Origin: Castanea sativa
Lineage: Eukaryota > Streptophyta > Magnoliopsida > Fagales > Fagaceae
Direction: 5' to 3'
NCBI RefSeq assembly: GCF_040712315.1
Contig: NC_134021.1
Coordinates: 45,385,501 to 45,449,500 of the forward strand
Length of the DNA: 64,000 bases
Numbering within the stretch: the first letter of the stretch is position 1; the number at the start of each line of letters is the position of its first letter. The notes under the pieces were generated by a model, which was given only the letters and a program-made list of their open reading frames with translations, was not told the origin of the DNA and did not search any database. The position numbers and the translations under genes are program-made. This document shows, piece after piece, positions 35,307 through 45,859 of the stretch.

Positions 35307-35343
35307 GCCAACTATCCCTCGTGTTCTAGGCATAACTTCTTAA
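35307..35343 (+). pseudogene. Tail of the chaperonin-60 scrap (unit B)
   Basis: The last eleven or so codons (TIPRVLGITS then stop) match the end of 24494-24703. The shared 3' flank AAAGAAAAGATGGGAAAAGA follows. Relative to unit A about 1.9 kb is missing upstream of it. Confidence 0.65.
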
Positions 35344-35444
35344 AGAAAAGATGGGAAAAGATTAGTTGGAAAGCTAGTTGAAAGCTGAGAAAGGCCCGTG
35401 TGTGTCACATTGGTTTGAAACAAACAATTTGAATTACAGTTCCC

Positions 35445-36005
35445 TTTTGTCCACTGAAGTTCTATTCGGTCCAATTTAGTCCATTATGTCTTATTCAGTC
35501 CACTTTGGTGAATTCAATCCACATTTTCCCTATTCGGTTCATTCAATCCACTTTCGTCCTATTCGGTCCATTTTGTCCTCTTTGATCCTATTCAGTCCAT
35601 TCTGCTTACTTTAGTTTTAATTTTATTCGGTCCATATTTCTTCTATTTCGTCCATTCTATTTACTTCGGTCCTATTTGAGCCATTCAATCCACTTTGGCT
35701 CTATTCGATCCATATTGTCCACTTTAGATCTATTTGGTCCGTTCTGTCCATTTTGGTCCTATTAGGTCCATTTCGTTCTAATCTGTCCGCTTCGGTTCTA
35801 TTTAGTCTAATTTAGTCCCGTTCGGTCCTATCTATCTACTTCGGTCCTATTCATTCCATTCATTCTTATCTGGTTCATGTGGTCCTATTCGGTCCACATT
35901 TTTCATATTCAGTCCTATTCTATCCATTTAGTCCACTTTGTTTCATTTGGTCCAATTCAGTCCATTCCAACCACTTTGGTTCTTTTTGATCCGCTTCAAT
36001 CTTTT
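35445..36005. repeat. Irregular GGTCC-rich repeat tract, unit B
   Basis: Counterpart of 24800-25250: repeated TTCGGTCC, TTTGGTCC, CAGTCCA words without fixed period, somewhat longer than the unit A tract. Confidence 0.85.
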
Positions 36006-36074
36006 ATTGTACACTTACATAATGGGGAAAGGCATGTTTGGGTTGAAAGCACCTAATCTAAATTCAAATTTATT

Positions 36075-36077
<3 letters not shown>

Positions 36078-36106
<29 letters not shown>
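36078..36106. repeat. (TA)n microsatellite
   Basis: Pure TA run just before the palindromic element. Confidence 0.9.
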
Positions 36107-36109
<3 letters not shown>

Positions 36110-36153
36110 CTCAAACTCGTAATATCTAAAATCTTCAATATAGCATTTATTGT

Positions 36154-36598
36154 TGTGAGGATACTTCCCCAATTAATCGGATTTATCCGCTTTGGGGAGC
36201 CAGTCCCTCACGGTTTATCGGCTCGTCCCCGAGTGCAGGCAGGATTTTCACCAGGAGCAAGGGCTAGACCTTGGACTCGCAGGCTTGACACCAAGTCCCA
36301 CATCGGTTAGAGTTCCCTCCCACATATGGTTTATAAGCTTCTGGAGCGACCATATGTGTACCATTACTAGCACTCACATGTGTAGGAGTGGTACACATAT
36401 GGTCGCTCCAGAAGCTTATAAACCATATGTGGGAGGGAACTCTAACCGATGTGGGACTTGGTGTCAAGCCTGCGAGTCCAAGGTCTAGCCCTTGCTCCTG
36501 GTGAAAATCCTGCCTGCACTCGGGGACGAGCCGATAAACCGTGAGGGACTGGCTCCCCAAAGCGGATAAATCCGATTAATTGGGGAAGTATCCTCACA
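36154..36598. mobile_element. 445-bp perfect palindromic element, TG...CA ends, TSD ATTGT
   Basis: Left arm 36154-36363 (210 bp) and right arm 36389-36598 appear exactly complementary, with no gap or mismatch seen by eye, around a 25-bp spacer. The element starts TGTGAGGATACTT and ends AAGTATCCTCACA. Perfect 5-bp direct repeats ATTGT lie at 36149-36153 and 36599-36603. Arms include AAGTCCCACATCGGTTAGAG, a word often met in plant LTR and TRIM-type repeats. TG/CA ends with a 5-bp duplication point to integrase-type insertion. Mirror-image 98-codon open frames on both strands are by-products of the symmetry. Transcribed, it would fold into a long hairpin. Confidence 0.9.
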
Positions 36599-36831
36599 AT
36601 TGTTACTACGTTTTTGTTAAGCTATTTTAATATAGCATTTCAGTCCACTTGAATATGGCTAAATTTAAGTAAAAGTATTTCTAAATATAAAGGTTATAAA
36701 TATACAAATGTAATCTTTAGGGCATTTATTCATTTGTTTTAACGTCGTTACTTTCATACGAATTGCATAAGGTTGAATATACATTTAAGCAAAATAAATA
36801 AATATTTACATATATATGTATGTATGTATAG

Positions 36832-36832
36832 T

Positions 36833-36855
<23 letters not shown>
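36832..36855. repeat. (GA)n microsatellite
   Basis: GA run followed by an imperfect continuation to about 36868. Confidence 0.85.
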
Positions 36856-36866
<11 letters not shown>

Positions 36867-36989
36867 AATAACCTTTTGTGTGTAAAAATACTATGAATAG
36901 AATGGAAAAGAAAATTGTAAATTTATAGTAAGAGGAGGGGAATAAGAAAAGTAAAAAATAAAGGAAGATAAAGAGATAAAGGAAGAGTG

Positions 36990-37070
36990 AATTTTTTTTT
37001 TTTTATATACAAGATAAAATTTCTACTCTAGCCTAATTCAAATGTATATGTATATGAAGCTTCCTTCTGA
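36990..37070 (-). mobile_element. SINE 3' fragment
   Basis: On the minus strand reads TTAGGCTAGAGTAGAAATTT then TATCTTGTATA and poly-A, the same 3' end as the SINE-like element at 7005-7139. Lacks the pol III head, so 5'-truncated. Confidence 0.5.
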
Positions 37071-37366
37071 AAAAGTGATATTAAACTAGAGAGAATGTTA
37101 AAAATTGGTAAACGATATGGCCGTTAATTAATGTGGCTCAACAGAAGCATAGCAACAATAAATGATATTCTTCAGCTTTTAGATATGCATAGTTACAAAG
37201 GTTTTTAGATATATATAGTTCAATTTTTGTAAGATTAGCTAGCTTTAAAGTAAAAGATCACGGAAATTAATTCATTTGATTCTCATTATAAATTACACAA
37301 GGCCCTATTACGTTTCCATTAAAGAAAAAGGAGAGAAACTAAGTAGCGGTATTATTGGTTTCGGCA

Positions 37367-38028
37367 ATGGCAGCTTTCATCAAATTTCTGTGTGTATTTT
37401 TCTTCCTGAGACTTGTTAGCGAAGGTAAAAGATTCATGCAGTGCATGCAATCCCTGAAATGCATGGCTTTCTTACAATACCATGTATACATATTCATTTG
37501 GAAGAATTTGTCGCTGTTCTTGATTTTACACACTAGCTAGCTAGAGTCACTCCAACATGTCTGTCTTCATTAAATATTTTGATAGTTATTTACGTTTAGA
37601 ACTCAAAACAGATTTGAAATTTGTTAATACATTTGTTTGTGTTTGCGTTCATGCTTCTCAATTAATTAGATTAATTTCGGTGTTACTAATTATTTTGTAT
37701 TTCTTAAATTACAGGAAATTGTCAATGCTCCTTAGACAACGTATCAGTTGTTCAATCAAAAAGCAAATTAGTTGTACAACAAAAACCAGTATGGAATGTG
37801 ACAATCAATCTTGACTGCCCATGTACTCTCACAGATTTGGTATTAAGCAGCAATGGGTTTCAAACTGTATTATCTCTTGACCCTACCGTCATAGTTCAAA
37901 GCGGAAACCAATCACAAGTCACTGCTAATGGTGGTACGATTGCACCACACTCTAACACTGCCTTCGCCTACGCTTGGGACACTTCATTTTCATTCAATCC
38001 AGTTTCTGGCCAACCACATTGTTCTTAA
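37367..38028 (+). CDS. TPD1-like small secreted protein, copy 3 (intact)
   Basis: Exons 37367-37424 and 37715-38028 join in phase 1 to 123 aa, the same structure as copy 2. Signal peptide with FFFLRLVSE; mature protein starts NCQCSLDNVSVVQ. Replacements against copy 2 include Leu-Pro to Leu-Ser in the QTVL-LDP stretch, GNQLQV to GNQSQV, and NCS to HCS at the end. It carries the same loss of the family's second Cys pair. The first exon's donor is GTAAAA, weaker than GTACGT in the other copies. Promoter and 3' flank are shared with copy 2. Confidence 0.82.
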
Positions 38029-38324
38029 CTAAGGAGGTTTCGTTTCACAGAGTTTATGATATTCTTGGTGGATTCACATTACATGATTTTTGTTGGTCAT
38101 AGTCAAAATAAGAGCTTGAATTTTATTTGTATGGGATTTTATTTATGCGATCTACCTTAATAATATATATGATAAAAATTTCGTTGGATATATTATTGAA
38201 TTTCAACTTTCTAACAATTTTACCGTGGCCATGTTCTTTCATAGCAGCATTTATCTCTCCTTTCATTTTTTGTGTTACAGCTTGTGTGCGTGTGTTTTAT
38301 TTTGTATTTTTGTTGGGATATTAA

Positions 38325-39271
38325 TGTTGGGAAATTGCCTCAAATTCCAATTGTGACTTGGAAAGTCAATTAGGTTTCTTAGTTCAAGAAGGAAAAATTA
38401 ATTTGGGTTTTCTTTATATAGAAAGAAAGACTATTCTTTAGTGTGGAAAGAAAATTTATTTCTTAGTATGGAAGAAAAGACTATTCTTTGTTAGAGAAGT
38501 AATGCATTCCTAGTTTAAGAGTGAATAGGAAAAGAGTCTTATAAATAGACAATGTTGCAATGAATTTGTTGACTTTGGCCCAAGGGTCCTCTTTATCGGG
38601 GGAGGGAAAATTGAGCGTGAAACCAAAAGAGAAAAAAGAGATTTTCGCTTGGGAGAAATGTGAGGAGAGAGAAAAATTTGTCTCCTTTGAGAAGATAGCC
38701 AAGAAGGAAAGAGTAAAGAGTTACCGCCTTCGAAAAAATAACCAAGGAAGAGAGAGCCAAGGAGAAGAGAGCAAAGTATTGTTGCCTTGGAAAAGACAGC
38801 TAAGGGAGGAGAGAGCAAAGGGTTTCTGATATTAAGAAGATAGCTAAGGAGGAGAGAGCAACATGTTACCAAATTCGAGAAGATAGCCAAAGAGAGCTAT
38901 GTGGAAAAGAGAAAAAATAAGGGAAAAAAAAGAAAAACTAAAAAGGAGAGAGCAAATTATTGCTGCCCTATAGATAAATAATTAGTGTGTGTGAGAACAA
39001 AGAAAAACAATGAGATTTTTCTTTAGCCATGAGACACAGAAAGTGTATGTGAGAGCAAAGAAAAATTTAAAAAAAAAAATTTCTCTAAACGTGAGACATA
39101 CACAAGAGGTATTATAATTGATTTGAAAATAGTGAAATTGATTTGGAATTTGTGATCACATGGTTTTTCCCTTTAAAGAGAAAGGATTTTTCACGTTAAT
39201 ATTTGTGTTTTTGTGTGTGATTGCTATTTAGGATTAATAATATTGGTGGTAATACTATTCGGGACCCAACA
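38325..39271. mobile_element. Probable solo LTR, 947 bp, imperfect TSD
   Basis: Starts TGTTGGGAAATTGCC and ends GGGACCCAACA; units A and B lack it (GGGATCTTAAG is uninterrupted there). Flanking pentamers are ATTAA and CTTAA, one mismatch. TATAAATAG near 38541 is a candidate TATA. The middle (38600-38960) is a purine-rich run of loose GAAGATAGCCAAGGA repeats. The TGTTGGG...CCCAACA ends are typical of copia LTRs. Confidence 0.78.
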
Positions 39272-39298
39272 CTTAAAGTGTAGCAATGTATGGGACGA

Positions 39299-39461
39299 AA
39301 AAAGTGAATTGGGCCAACAAGACTTAGATATTGGATCCGACTCCCCCTAAGCCCCAATAGTGAGTGTGTTAGTGCCAATCTTCCTCCATGGTACCTTCAG
39401 CATGCAAGGATTGCCACCATCTCCTCTTATGCATTTTTTTTATTTACCCAAAAAAAAAAAA
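39299..39461 (+). mobile_element. SINE, unit-C copy
   Basis: Flanked by ATGTATGGGACGA (39286-39298) and ATGTATGGGACAGA (from 39462), ending in poly-A. Same insertion as in units A and B. Confidence 0.65.
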
Positions 39462-39808
39462 ATGTATGGGACAGAAGATATACCGTGTGACATAGGTATG
39501 AAATATGTACATGTTTCAATTGAATCAAGATCTAAATTTTTTTATTGAAAAAATAAGGTATAAAAAACAGAAATGAAAAAACTGTAAATAAACGTACTTA
39601 TAGGTATACTCTGTATATAATTTAATTGCATATTTATATTATCTTATTAATATAAATTTATATGATGTTATAAAAATTGAACTAAATAAGATTTTTTAAT
39701 ACATTTAGTATTTTTTTTTTCCCAAATTTTCTTCGTGATTTCAAGGAAAATACATCACAAATGAATAAAAATGTTTAATATATTCTTTCATTCACTTTCT
39801 TACCAAAA

Positions 39809-39936
39809 GGTCAAAGATTAAGAAAAAAAAATTGTTCACTTTGATGTGTTGTTGTGAATAGTGAATACATAAGGTCAAAGATTAAGAAAAAAAAATTGTT
39901 CACTTTGATGTGTTGTTGTGAATAGTGAATACATAC
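39809..39936. repeat. 64-bp tandem duplication
   Basis: GGTCAAAGATTAAGAAAAAA... occurs at 39809 and again at 39873, identical over the unit. Unit A has a single copy. A second tandem doubling of about 70 bp (TTTATGCATTATTTCAAACA) lies at about 40040-40170. Confidence 0.88.
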
Positions 39937-41029
39937 GTCTCAAGCACATTCTTCCAAATGGTACAAAATTCATGTTGTATCTATAAAAAATGTTGTGTGA
40001 AGATAGTCTTCCAATCGCATACTTTCATACATTAACACAAAATACTTTTCCAACCAATAAATTAAATCTCCTACTTTATGCATTATTTCAAACAGGTTCA
40101 AAACAGACAACTTCCAACGAATAAATTAAATCGCCTATTTTATGCATTATTTCAAACAGGTTCAAAATAGATAATGAAAACAAAAATAGGAGCATTGCAT
40201 TTTCATTTTCGTATAATAAACCATGGAAAATAAGCCATTGCAAGGGAGAGAGACCTAAACAAAAAGCATAACAACAGAAAAAACAAGAACCAAAATGAAG
40301 TAATAGAATTCTAACAAATTAAAAATAAAAACAATACAAAATACCTAGGTCTTTTCCAGCCACAAAATCAAGTACATAAAATTAATACTAGCATTAAGTC
40401 AAAATGTTTATTGATTTTCTATGGTCTATGGCTAATGCACATTGTCTTTCCTTCACCTCTCAATTGTATTTTACGTAAGTAAATCCAGTTTTCGAACATA
40501 TAATATTCAAAGGGAACATATAAAAACAATCCAGTTTGCTCCTTTCAACATCTCTACCTGAATAAGTGAATAAAGACATGAACTATCCCAAAAGTAAAAG
40601 AAGAAGAAGACGAAATTAATGCATATGTCCATCTTCAAAGAGATTCAAGAATTCTACCAATCTCTTTATACTCAACGAACACATCTACAAATTTCTTGAT
40701 CTCTAGTTCTCTAAAGTTCCTAAGAAGACAATGCTTTGGTGAAATATAAGAAGCTCACTCTCTTGATTATCTTATCTTTCATGAACATCACTGCTTGGAA
40801 AGTTACTTATCAGTTCTTACCATCTAAAGGGTCACCAAATGGCTCATTGCCCACGGCCAAACCCAGTAGCTCAACAGCCCATCGGGCTAATGGGCAGCCT
40901 AACCCGTTGTTAAGGCCCATGGGTAGCCCACTACCCCAATGGGTCAAGCTATGTGCTAGTTTTATGCCCAATGGGCTAGCCCATTAGCCAGGCATGTTGG
41001 CCCAACTTGCTGCCAAGCCCGATAACTTA

Positions 41030-42072
41030 GCATTTATAACAAAAATAAGTGAGGGGAGTATGGGAGAATGATCTTGAGACATTATAGAAAAAATTTTAGA
41101 AGCAATCATCTAACCATTAAGATATTTAAAGTGATCGTGATAAACTTCGTTTAGTAAATATATATTTTCTAGTAGTGTGACAACTTTAATTTAACCATTG
41201 GACATTTTTTATTTATTAAAAGCTTTACAAATAACCATTTAAAACCTTAATAAAAAAAAATTTAAATAAATTTCCAACCCTACCTGCTAGAGACAAAATG
41301 AGTATCACCCATAAGTAGGATCATAGGCTGAGATTTTTTCTTTAGACCCAACCTAGCCTGGCTTGTTAACTAATCAACAACCTACTATACCCCGCCTATT
41401 GTGCCTATGAGCCAAGTTAAAATAGCCCATTGACGACAGATTCACGACAGTCCTAAAGGACAAAGTACTTCATTCAATTAACACTAATGAGATTGATGTC
41501 ATTAAAAATTATTCAACAAAATAACATATTTCTCTGTTTGGATAATTTTGATAACAAATAGTAAGAATGATTTGGAGTATGTTGTAGCCAAAAATAAAAT
41601 ATTAAAAAAAAATTGCGCTTTTTAAGACTAATAAACAAAATATGTATCCCATCAAAAAACAAAGACAAAAAAAAAAAAACAAAATAAAATATGTATACAA
41701 ATGCCCTCAAGTCACATGGCTGAACAGTTCAGCGGCTTCAGACTTGTAGCCAACCATGGCAACACCCACTAGTAAGTATTAAGCTGGACCAAAACTGGTG
41801 ACTTTTTGCACTGCTCAGCACCCTCCAAGTGAATAAAGCCAGAATCCAATCTTTAGAGAGATTCCAGAATTCTCACTCTTTAAACTAGACCAACACAGCT
41901 CATAGATTCCTTGATCTCTGCAATTCCAGAGGAAATAACTCCCCGATGAAAATGTGAGAAGCTTGCTCTCATCCTACATGAACATCTTCAGTAGGGCAGT
42001 ACAAGGAGAGTGCCAACTTCTTCTCATGCTTCAAGGAAGCAATTGCTATTCAGACTTAGTGCACATCGTTAC
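41030..42072. other. Spacer and probable 3' UTR of the RRP12-like gene
   Basis: 41740-42072 is less AT-rich and lies directly downstream of the RRP12-like stop codon. It is weakly repeated at 23660-23930 and 40600-40800. No gene recognised at 41030-41740. Confidence 0.5.
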
Positions 42073-42688
42073 TCATTTATTAATCTTCTGTCTTTTCCCC
42101 CCAACCTTGTGTTTGCTTAAATTGGAAGCATTAGGTATATGAGTTGCTTCACCTTTCTTGCTTGTGTTAGTTGGCTCCTTTCTCTTTTCATGATTTGTCA
42201 TAATTTGGTCGTGATTCCTCTTGCTCTTCTTTTGTCTTCCTTCCAACCGACCCTTTATTGATTTTGCATTATGAGAATGCCTAGCACTTTGAACTGCTCT
42301 TAAACCACCACCACTACCAGATGACGAGTGATGCTCATTTGAGCTAGGGATGGAGGCATAGGCATTGTTTTTCTTCTCTCTCTTTCTTTTCCTTTGTTCT
42401 ACTGAACCATTCTCCTCAGGTATAGAACTCATTGCTTTGTGTTTCCTCTTCTCCAGCCTAAAAACAATAAAGCAAAATAAGAGATGGAAAGAAATAATAG
42501 AGCAAGATTTATCAAAAGAACAGAGCAGCATAAAAAATGTGATCAGTTGTACATGGATCCAGAAGCCTTCATAGATGAATCTGCAAGCATCATTTCTGTA
42601 TCACCAGCATCAGATTCTTTGGAACTCGTTTTGCCATGGCGGTTCTGCAATAAGATACATGAGGACAACATAAGCTTCCATCATATAT

Positions 42689-42990
42689 GTTTTTTTTTTA
42701 TAAGTAATGGAAAATTTATTCAAATCATAAAAAAAAATCACCCAAGTATACACAACATACACAGCAGGGGATCATAACAATCAAGTACATAAGTTACAAA
42801 CATCCATCATATCATAGATTGTAAAAGATGGAATGGCTTCCAACAATGGACATCCAATCAGTCAGCGTTCTAAAGAAGAAAAGTTTAAGATCAGCTACTG
42901 TCTTGTCTTTTATGAATCCTCAAAGCACCAATTGTTTCGCTCCCACAAAATGCGCCACATCAAGCAATGAGGAACAGTCATCCAAATTAT
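42689..42990 (-). mobile_element. 5'-truncated LINE 3' end, 14-bp TSD
   Basis: Starts with a T run (poly-A on the minus strand) and is flanked by CTTCCATCATATAT at 42675-42688 and 42991-43004. Lies in the intron between RRP12-like exons. Non-coding 3' region only. Confidence 0.75.
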
Positions 42991-43014
42991 CTTCCATCAT
43001 ATATATATATATGA

Positions 43015-43690
43015 TGGAAGATATTATTAATAAAAAAAGCCAACCCAATTACATTGAGGATGTACTATGGGAGCACATATCAAGAACCAAAATTACAACG
43101 ATCAAGTAATACAAGAGGGGAAAAACAAGAAGAATAAGACAAAACCACACTCCATTCAAGGAGAGTGCCAAAAAAAAAAAGATTTAATCTCTAGCGTAGA
43201 ATGTTCACATCCCTCAAAGCTTCTAACATTCCTCTCACGTCAAATACACCATATTAAGCAATGAGGCACAAGTCTCCAAAAATCTATATTGCGATGTCAC
43301 CCAAACTTACCCTACCAAGACTCAAACAACTCAATAACCTTACGAGGCCTAACCCAATGGATTCCAAATGAAATGATACTTCATCAAACACACTTCAAAT
43401 GAACTCCCACCAAAAGAAAAACGGCTGCAGGAGGTACCTTAGATCCCTATGTTTAAACTGATAACGCTCATTCAGTAAGGGGGGCAAGAAAGTCTTTATG
43501 TGTCTTTAACTAGAGGACTTCATCTAATGAATGGCTGAGGACACACTATGAGACCAAATTGATAGTAGAGAATATAGGAAAAGGGTAAAATAAGAAAAGA
43601 ATGCAAGGAAAACAATCAAACAACAGCCAATAGCTGGTCTATGTAACATTTTAATAACAAAATCAGAATATCTTACCCTCCCCCCCTAAA
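43015..43690 (-). mobile_element. Second LINE-like fragment
   Basis: Related to the previous fragment (shared CAAGCAATGAGG and CAAATACACCATATTAAGCAATGAGG-type words; both in minus orientation). Contains an internal poly-A-like run at 43170-43180. Boundaries uncertain. Confidence 0.45.
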
Positions 43691-45859
43691 AAGAAAACAA
43701 AGCTTTCAGCGTTGGTGGTTTCATTCTGGTTTGTGACACTTGTGGTTGGGCCATTCCTAGCATTCTCTTACAAATGCATAAGGCGTTCCAGGCAATACAA
43801 GTGCAGGACCATACAAAGACACAGCCAGATACCTAGTTTCGAATACAAGCTTGTGTTTATTTCATGCACAATGTCTGTCAAACTCCTCCAGAATTCTAAT
43901 CCCACTGAACTATCCCCCATCTCCGTATTTGCCATCCACCTAGTTGAGCTCACAGGATGTGCCTCTACCATGCTAATTGTGCATGACAAGTACAGCTACT
44001 CTTCAGAAAACTATCTTAAGACATGCTGCAACATTATATTGCTAATGTTTTTCTTAAGATTATAAAATAATTGCGAAGCCACATAAGCATGTGGCTTATT
44101 AATGCCTTGTGCCAGTCCTTTGACATTTAAAACAAGGCCTCGATGGAGAGGAACCTATGATCTGGCTATGCATCACCAATGATTTTTAGTAGAGATTACA
44201 CTATTTAAAAATAATTCATTATGGTATAAAAAAGATCAAACTTGAGAGCCTAAACAGCTCAAAGGAGTTCTCAACCAATTGGATGATCAAGTCCCTCTCT
44301 TAAATTAAAATAAAATTAATAAACTATATTTAAAAATGAGCTTAAACGGGAAATGTAAGAATCACCTCAAAAACTGTCTTCAGAAAACTCTTATATTTCT
44401 CTGGAGTGACTGACTCAACTACTGCAGAACCACACTTCCGTATTATTATCTCCATTATGACAATGACCTGTGAATAAAGATGCACATACATATGTTTGAA
44501 AATTTCCAACACCAATATAATTTCATTTATTTATGTAAATAAGGCAATTAAGTGCTTAATGTCAAATTTGCAAGTGCCTTTGATCTAAAATGATGTCTGG
44601 AGACAGATGACCATGGTAAAACTTCATAGACAACATCAGACAGAAGCCTGTGTAGGTCTTTGGCTTGTAAGCATGACACTAGTACTTTCACGAAGCCCAA
44701 AACAGCCTGTTAAATATGCAATCAACTAATTAGCATCAAAAGCAGAATCGTACCAACACTGAATTTGGAGCAACTAAGAGAACACTCACTTTTATAACTT
44801 CCACCACTTTGGTATGCAGCAAAGATAAAAGTGAGGGGACAATATCAGGCATTGAAAGACAGATATCTGCATCCTGATAAACCAATACTGACAGGGCAGA
44901 CACAGCCCCACTCTTTATATGAGGAGATGAACCAGAAAGATAGCCCATTATCTGATTATTGTAAAATCAATAGATATTAAAGATGAAAGCAGATGGGGAA
45001 GCGGTAACTCATCCAATAATCAAGTAATTAAAAAGTACCATCTGTATTAAATCAGATGTTAAAGTAGAATCATTAATATACTTACCATGCCAATCAGTTT
45101 GTGATAAGGTGCATCAGAAATAGCTGATGAGTCTTTCAAGCTGGCACTTATCTTAAGGAGAATATCATAAGCAGCTTTCCTGAATTCTTCGTTTCCCTAC
45201 ATATAAAAAAAATTTATAAAAAAAAACACATTAGCAGTGCAGAAATCTCTCTTATCGCAAAATTGGCAACTTTTTTATAGGTAGATAGATGGGGAGGTGG
45301 GGTTTGGACGAACATGGGGCACCACAAAGGATGCCATTACCATTGGCTGTCTCTTGAACCCAGAAATGGTAACTCTGGTTCAATAGCAAATAAGAGTTAT
45401 AAAAAGGGTGTGAATACAATGGAACTTAAGTAATGTTGACACAAGAAGCTTCAAAAGGCTCAAGTACTAAGCTTACTTCAAAAAGTTGACAACAGAAATG
45501 TATATTCATCAAAAGGAAAGATAGAATTAGATCACAGCCCCCCGCTACAACATACATACAAAGAAAATTAAGAAAACATAAAACTATTAAAAAGGGAGAA
45601 GGAAATACTGGCATACAACTGCCAACTTATACAACCTAGTTTCCCAGAAGTTGCAAGACAGTAGAGCTCTTAAGGGCCTCTCCATGCTTTCAGATGATCC
45701 ACTAAATGTACATACAGTCAAGTATCCTCATTATTCATGGATGCATTGACTCCCGAACTGGAAATCATAATTGACTTCAAATGAATATTCAATTTATCGG
45801 AAAAAGACTTAACGTGGATAGATATATCTACCTCGAATGCTACTTTAGTGGCAGCTAGC

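Larger units (their letters stand above)
36604..37366. other. Upstream region of TPD1-like copy 3
   Basis: AT-rich, with a (GA)n run at 36832-36855 and an antisense SINE tail at about 36990-37070. From about 37230 it matches the promoters of copies 1 and 2 (TAAAAGATCACG...TTAATTCATTTGATTC). Confidence 0.6.

Noticed and set aside
36264..36300. tRNA-like or 5S-like sequence in the palindrome arm
   Set aside because: CTCGCAGGCTTGACACC looked suggestive, but no cloverleaf or pol III boxes with correct spacing.
36192..36560. Two near-identical 98-codon open frames on opposite strands
   Set aside because: They are mirror images created by the palindrome, without codon or family support.
42073..42531. 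Taking 42531 as the start of a separate 152-aa gene
   Set aside because: The first part is intron sequence. A TTTTAG acceptor at 42458 and in-frame junction with 42644-42553 make it the last exon of the RRP12-like gene.
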